Source: JAUWQU01 sp964605095 (GTDB lineage: Bacteria > Planctomycetota > Phycisphaerae > SM23-33). From it: 10,122 bases of DNA. The stretch is from contig CAZSBS010000179.1 of NCBI GenBank assembly GCA_964605095.1, positions 1-10,122 on the forward strand, written 5' to 3'. The notes beneath the pieces were generated by a model. It was not told the origin of the DNA. It saw only the letters and a program-made list of their open reading frames with translations, and ran no database searches. The translations under genes and the position numbers were made by a program. Positions 6,830-10,122 of the stretch are shown piece by piece; positions within the stretch are counted from its first letter, which is position 1; the number at the start of each line of letters is the position of its first letter.

Positions 6830-8053
6830 ATGCAGAGGAAATCGTTTCTTCGCAGCTACGCGACGTCGTTGATCCTGGTCGGGGCAATCCTGGCCGGGTC
6901 GCTTGCCGGCTGGCTCCTCGGCGAGCGGGCGAAGATGCTCAAGCCGTTTGGGGACGTTTTCCTCAACGCCCTTTTCGTCACGGTTGTGCCGCTGGTGTTC
7001 TTCTCCATTTCCTCAGCCGTCGCGGCCATGGCGGGCACCGGCAGGCTCTTGCGGATACTCGGGTGGATGATGCTGGTCTTCGTCCTGACGGGCGTGGCAG
7101 CCTCGCTGGTGATGGTTGTCGGCGTGCAGCTTTATCCGCCGAGTTCCGGCCCGGATATCGCCACCCAGCCCGCGGCACAGGCGGGGCATGAAACCGTCGC
7201 CGACAGGGTAGTCCGCGCGATCAGTCCGGGCGATTTCGTGGAATTGCTCAACCGCAAGAACATGCTGGCGATGATCGTCTTTGCGGTGCTGGTTGGCTTG
7301 GGTGCCGGTGCGGCCGGGGAGAAAGGCCGGGCGTTCGCGGCGTTTCTCCAGTCCGGCAACGCGGTGCTGATGAAGGTCATCTCGTACATCATGTACTACG
7401 CCCCAATCGGCCTGGGGGCGTACTTCGCGTACCTGGTGGGCGTTTTCGGCCCGGATCTGATCGGCGCTTACGGGCGCGCGATGCTGCTTTACTACCCGCT
7501 CTGCATCGCGTACTTCCTGGTGGCGTTCACGGCCTATGCCTTTCTGGCGGCACGGCGACGCGGGGTGCGGCGGTTCTGGACGCACATTATTCCTGCCGCG
7601 GTCACGGCGGCGGCGACGGGCAGCAGCTTCGCGACGATCCCGGTGAACCTCGACGCGGCCGAGCGAGTCGGCGTGCCTCGCGACATCAGCGAGGTGGTCA
7701 TTCCCATTGGCGCGACGATCCACATGGACGGCTCGTGCCTGGCGGCCATGCTGAAGATCGCGTTTCTCTTCGGGTTTTACCACATGAGCTTCGCGGGCGT
7801 GGAGACCGTTGCCACGGCGGTCGGCGTGTCGATCCTCAGCGGCATGGTGATGAGCGGCATTCCCGGCGGTGGGGCGGCCGGCGAGGTGCTTATCGTCACG
7901 ATCTACGGCTTTCCGCCGGAGGCCCTGGGGCTCATCATCCCGATCGGCCAACTGGTCGATCCCCCAGCCACCATGGTCAACGCCGTGGGCGACAACGTCG
8001 CCAGCATGCTCATCGCCCGCATCATGGGCGGGCGGAACTGGATGCCTCGGTAG
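6830..8053 (+). CDS. SDF/DAACS-family sodium-coupled solute symporter with altered substrate site
   Basis: This 407-residue inner-membrane transporter belongs to the dicarboxylate/amino acid:cation symporter family (PF00375, GltPh/GltP/EAAT fold), typically 400-430 residues. It begins with a basic stretch and TM1 (about 12-32), and hydrophobic segments run throughout. Family landmarks are HP1 TGSSFAT at 263-269, the TM7 motif IPIGATIHMDG with H298-M299-D300-G301 (usually NMDG), HP2 SGIPGGGAAG, and the TM8 motif DPPATMVNAVGD at 377-388. By alignment with GltPh, D377, T381, N384 and D388 match D394, T398, N401 and D405, but A380 replaces the Arg397 that binds the acidic side chain. A glutamate/aspartate/dicarboxylate substrate is therefore unlikely, and a neutral solute is more plausible. 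ATG 6830 has no clear Shine-Dalgarno. The frame also opens back to TTG 6746, but that extension is non-hydrophobic and also lacks a ribosome site. The gene is convergent with the pseudopilin gene. Confidence 0.93.
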   Translation: MQRKSFLRSYATSLILVGAILAGSLAGWLLGERAKMLKPFGDVFLNALFVTVVPLVFFSISSAVAAMAGTGRLLRILGWMMLVFVLTGVAASLVMVVGVQLYPPSSGPDIATQPAAQAGHETVADRVVRAISPGDFVELLNRKNMLAMIVFAVLVGLGAGAAGEKGRAFAAFLQSGNAVLMKVISYIMYYAPIGLGAYFAYLVGVFGPDLIGAYGRAMLLYYPLCIAYFLVAFTAYAFLAARRRGVRRFWTHIIPAAVTAAATGSSFATIPVNLDAAERVGVPRDISEVVIPIGATIHMDGSCLAAMLKIAFLFGFYHMSFAGVETVATAVGVSILSGMVMSGIPGGGAAGEVLIVTIYGFPPEALGLIIPIGQLVDPPATMVNAVGDNVASMLIARIMGGRNWMPR

Positions 8054-8082
8054 CCAGTAACCGGCAGCCGAGGCCGTCCGCG

Positions 8083-8106
8083 AAAAAGGGGAATGGAAAA
8101 ATCCCC
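8083..8106 (-). terminator. Intrinsic terminator of the HEAT/pseudopilin operon
   Basis: Read on the minus strand, the stem GGGGA/TCCCC (8106-8102 with 8092-8088) closes a 9-base loop and is followed at once by five Ts (8087-8083). It starts 4 bases after the pseudopilin stop codon. The stem is only 5 bp, so efficiency is uncertain. On the plus strand no T-tract follows, so it does not serve the symporter. Confidence 0.5.
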
Positions 8107-8110
8107 GGCG

Positions 8111-9079
8111 TCACGGCTTCCAGTACTTGGCGAGCTGCGCGGGGATCTTGGGGTCTATGTCCTTTGGATACATAGGCACGACGCTGCCGTCGACCATGGC
8201 GACATTGCATCGGCCCCTGTGCCTCGCGAACGTATAGAGCCCGTTTGAGCCCACCCATGTCATCCAGTTGTCGTGTACCTCGTCGGCGCCGGCTATGCGG
8301 GCTATTTCCGCGGGGTAGTCCAGGGCAAGTATCCGCGAGTTCGTCGGGGATATGTCGTTGACGACGGAGTTAAGGCCATAGCTGAACTTACCGCCCAGCG
8401 AGACTGCGCCCTTGAGAAGGACCGAATCGCCCGGCATGGCGCCGGCGGCCTTGAGGATGTCATTCAGCAGGTAAACCGAGTCGTTCGTGATGTCGACCAG
8501 GTGCCAATTATACCCGCCGCCGCCGCCCTTTACGGTGATCTTCGCGTCGTAGTCGATAAGCTCGATGGTTATGGTGGGGTTGTTGTAGCTGAAGTCTCCG
8601 GTGGCGGTCCCGGTGCTGGTTCGCTGATCCTCGAAGCTAAGGTCGTACGTGCGCCCGCCGTTGGTGACGTTCTCCTTGCGGCAGGCGGGTCCGGGAATCA
8701 GCGGCATGTAGTAAAGGAATGTTCCACCGTTGAGGGTCTTCAGGGCGTACTTGCCCAGCACGTCGTCCTTCTCCCAGGCGGGGGCGAGGGTGTAGCCCTC
8801 CGGGCAAATCATGACCTCCAGGCTGTTGGAGTCGTAGGCGGAGAGTTGGGCTCGCCATCCCTCGACCCCAAGTGCGCCGGTTCGCGATATCTTGTCCCTG
8901 GCCCGCAGGGCCGCCACCGCCACGCGGATATTCCGGAGGTTGTTGGAACACTGGGTCAGGCGAACGACGGAATAGACACTCGACAATGTGGGCATCAGCA
9001 TCGCCACCAGCAGGGCAATGATGGCTATGACCACCATGAGTTCGGCCAGCGTGAAGCCTCTTCGGCAACGGCCGATCAT
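8111..9079 (-). CDS. Pseudopilin with prepilin leader and H-X9-DG C-terminus
   Basis: This 322-residue protein resembles type II secretion/type IV pilus pseudopilins. The leader MIGRCRRG is followed by FTLAELMVVIAII: prepilin peptidase would cut after G8 and methylate F9, with the conserved glutamate at E13. A single hydrophobic helix runs to about residue 30. The C-terminus carries H287-X9-D297-G298, within ARHRGRCNVAMVDGSV, the processing-associated H-X9-DG signature typical of large planctomycete pseudopilin families. The middle is divergent and includes a KGGGGGYN run. The true start is ATG 9079, where AAGGAG lies 9 bases upstream and the leader is canonical; the frame also opens further upstream (to 9148), but that would bury the leader. 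The ATG overlaps the upstream gene's TGA by 4 bases (ATGA), implying translational coupling. No prepilin peptidase or secretion ATPase is in the window. The exact role is unknown. Confidence 0.93.
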   Translation of the reverse strand: MIGRCRRGFTLAELMVVIAIIALLVAMLMPTLSSVYSVVRLTQCSNNLRNIRVAVAALRARDKISRTGALGVEGWRAQLSAYDSNSLEVMICPEGYTLAPAWEKDDVLGKYALKTLNGGTFLYYMPLIPGPACRKENVTNGGRTYDLSFEDQRTSTGTATGDFSYNNPTITIELIDYDAKITVKGGGGGYNWHLVDITNDSVYLLNDILKAAGAMPGDSVLLKGAVSLGGKFSYGLNSVVNDISPTNSRILALDYPAEIARIAGADEVHDNWMTWVGSNGLYTFARHRGRCNVAMVDGSVVPMYPKDIDPKIPAQLAKYWKP

Positions 9080-9795
9080 GGCTGACTGCTCCTTTTTTCC
9101 CTGATGCGTTTCACGTTGTCCAGGTGGAAGGGCAACTGGAACTTCCACCCGTTGCGTATCCTGGCGATGGCTTCCTGGCGCTGCGACAGCGGCCCGTTGG
9201 CCCTGAAGCCGTAGTCCAGCCCCAGGATGCTGCGGACCGCCATGCCGGCGGAGGTGCGGACCTCGAGCGACTCGTCCTCCAGGGCTTCCACCAGGCCTTC
9301 CATGGCCTGCCAGTGCTGGAACTTTCCCAGTGCCTCAGCCGCGGCGGCGCGAGTCTCCGGCGCCTTCTCGGCCAGGAACGCATTGAGCACGATATTGGGA
9401 ACCGTGGGGTCCTCCGGGGCCGGCGGCGTGGAGGCTTCGAGGAGCTGGATGGCCGCGACCTGCACCTGTGGGCGCGTGTCTTGAACGGCGGATTCGGCGA
9501 TCTTCACGGCTTCGGGCGGCAGCGGCTTGTCGGGCTCGACGGTGGCCGCGAGTGCCCGCAGGCCCGAGCACGCCACGACGGGGTCCTTCTGCCGCACCGT
9601 TTCGGCGATGCGCTCGAGCCCGGCCGGCGTGCCCGCCGCGGCACTGAGGTTGGCGACGGCGCGGCTCTGCTGGGCCGGGTCGGGGGATGCCAGCAGTGCC
9701 ACGGGGTCGGACCATCGGGTAAGAATCCAACCGCCTATGCAAAGGGCGCCAATGCCCACAATGGCTCCGATCAGGATCAACTGACGCGAATTCAT
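9076..9795 (-). CDS. Membrane-anchored HEAT-repeat protein
   Basis: This is a 239-residue protein from ATG 9795. Residues 5-27 form one membrane segment (ILIGAIVGIGALCIGGWIL), with a short MNSRQ before it and TRWSDP after. The rest (about 30-215) is Ala/Leu/Glu-rich helical repeats with HEAT/PBS-lyase-like character, clearest in APETRAAAAEALGKF and SLEVRTSAGMAVRSIL. This predicts a protein-binding solenoid anchored to the membrane; no catalytic motif is seen. ATG 9795 is preferred because GGAG lies 5 bases upstream and the membrane helix starts at once. An in-frame ATG at 9894 would add 33 residues (MMYGVVLEQGDTVDLVDSG...) but has no ribosome site. Its TGA overlaps the pseudopilin ATG, so the two are probably made together, and it may be an assembly or scaffold partner. 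The specific function is not recognised. Confidence 0.82.
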   Translation of the reverse strand: MNSRQLILIGAIVGIGALCIGGWILTRWSDPVALLASPDPAQQSRAVANLSAAAGTPAGLERIAETVRQKDPVVACSGLRALAATVEPDKPLPPEAVKIAESAVQDTRPQVQVAAIQLLEASTPPAPEDPTVPNIVLNAFLAEKAPETRAAAAEALGKFQHWQAMEGLVEALEDESLEVRTSAGMAVRSILGLDYGFRANGPLSQRQEAIARIRNGWKFQLPFHLDNVKRIREKRSSQP

Positions 9796-9935
9796 GCCAT
9801 CTCCGAACACTGCCGTAAGCCCGCCGGCTCCGCCTGCGCCGCTGTCGACCAAGTCTACCGTATCGCCCTGCTCAAGGACTACACCATACATCATACCGCG
9901 TCAACGAGGCACGATCAATGGCCTGCCATTGTGAA

Positions 9936-10026
9936 GAATGCTGAATGCTGAATGATGAATGCAGAATGCAGAATGCAGAATGCAGAATGCTGAATGCAGA
10001 ATGCTGAATGCAGAATGCTGAATGCC
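9936..10026. repeat. GAATGNN heptamer array, 13 uninterrupted copies
   Basis: Thirteen 7-base units follow without a break. All start GAATG and end, in order, CT, CT, AT, CA, CA, CA, CA, CT, CA, CT, CA, CT, CC. Decayed copies continue to about 10062. The array lies 141 bases upstream of the HEAT gene start, so it may sit in or near that operon's promoter; I see no convincing promoter hexamers there. The layout resembles the short tandemly repeated heptamers (STRR) known from cyanobacteria, though the unit differs. The gene-free stretch 9796-10122 otherwise holds only the weak upstream extension of the HEAT frame and nothing recognisable at 10063-10122. Confidence 0.9.
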
Positions 10027-10122
10027 ATGAATGACGAATGCCAAATGCCATGGATGACGAAACCTGTCTGCCGCCTTAAAGTTGTGCAATAAATAAGGCC
10101 ATGGTGGTTCGATGAATGCGAT

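Noticed and set aside
9936..10062. CRISPR array
   Set aside because: The period is 7 bases with no unique spacers, so it is a simple tandem repeat; no cas genes are nearby.
9901..10089. 62-codon minus-strand frame encoding repeated HSAFCIL/HSAFSIL
   Set aside because: It is a translation of the heptamer array: 21 bases, or three units, give a 7-residue period. No ribosome site or non-repeat domain.

Overview
The window reads as chromosomal DNA of a Planctomycetota bacterium, most likely a Phycisphaerae-like lineage. The grounds are high-GC coding sequence, a pseudopilin with the prepilin motif plus the C-terminal H-X9-DG signature that is greatly expanded in Planctomycetes, a secreted DUF1080 (3-keto-disaccharide hydrolase) protein, a membrane-anchored HEAT-repeat protein, and non-coding DNA full of palindromes and heptamer repeats. 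This placement is inference from family content; no rRNA or tRNA is present to confirm it.

Layout. Positions 1-2960 (minus) hold isoleucyl-tRNA synthetase, cut by the window edge just short of its C-terminus and driven by a near-perfect sigma-70 promoter at 3025-3052. A 440-base divergent region (2961-3400) separates it from a plus-strand soluble hybrid sensor kinase (3401-5689). That region holds a palindrome, a 10-base tandem duplication, a sigma-28-like promoter and a GC-rich repeat in the kinase leader. Next on the plus strand come a secreted DUF1080 protein (5794-6525) and an SDF/DAACS-family sodium-coupled symporter (6830-8053), separated by about 300 bases packed with a 7-base tandem repeat, an 18-bp perfect stem and a foldback repeat. 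Convergent to the symporter, on the minus strand, is a two-gene unit: a membrane-anchored HEAT-repeat protein (9076-9795) and a pseudopilin (8111-9079). Their stop and start codons overlap as ATGA, and a probable intrinsic terminator lies at 8083-8106. Upstream of this unit is a 13-copy GAATGNN heptamer array (9936-10026).

How the genes work together. ileS is housekeeping. The kinase is a cytoplasmic signal integrator with no response-regulator gene beside it in the window. The DUF1080 protein and the symporter could both serve nutrient acquisition (glycoside breakdown and small-solute uptake), but nothing shows co-regulation. The clearest functional pair is the HEAT protein with the pseudopilin, which are translationally coupled. 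No CRISPR array, transposase, integrase, phage gene or known defence system is visible. The most unusual signals are the loss of most C-terminal zinc ligands in IleRS, the substituted substrate- and sodium-site residues in the symporter, the HEAT/pseudopilin pair, the sigma-28-like element, and the density of distinct repeats between genes.
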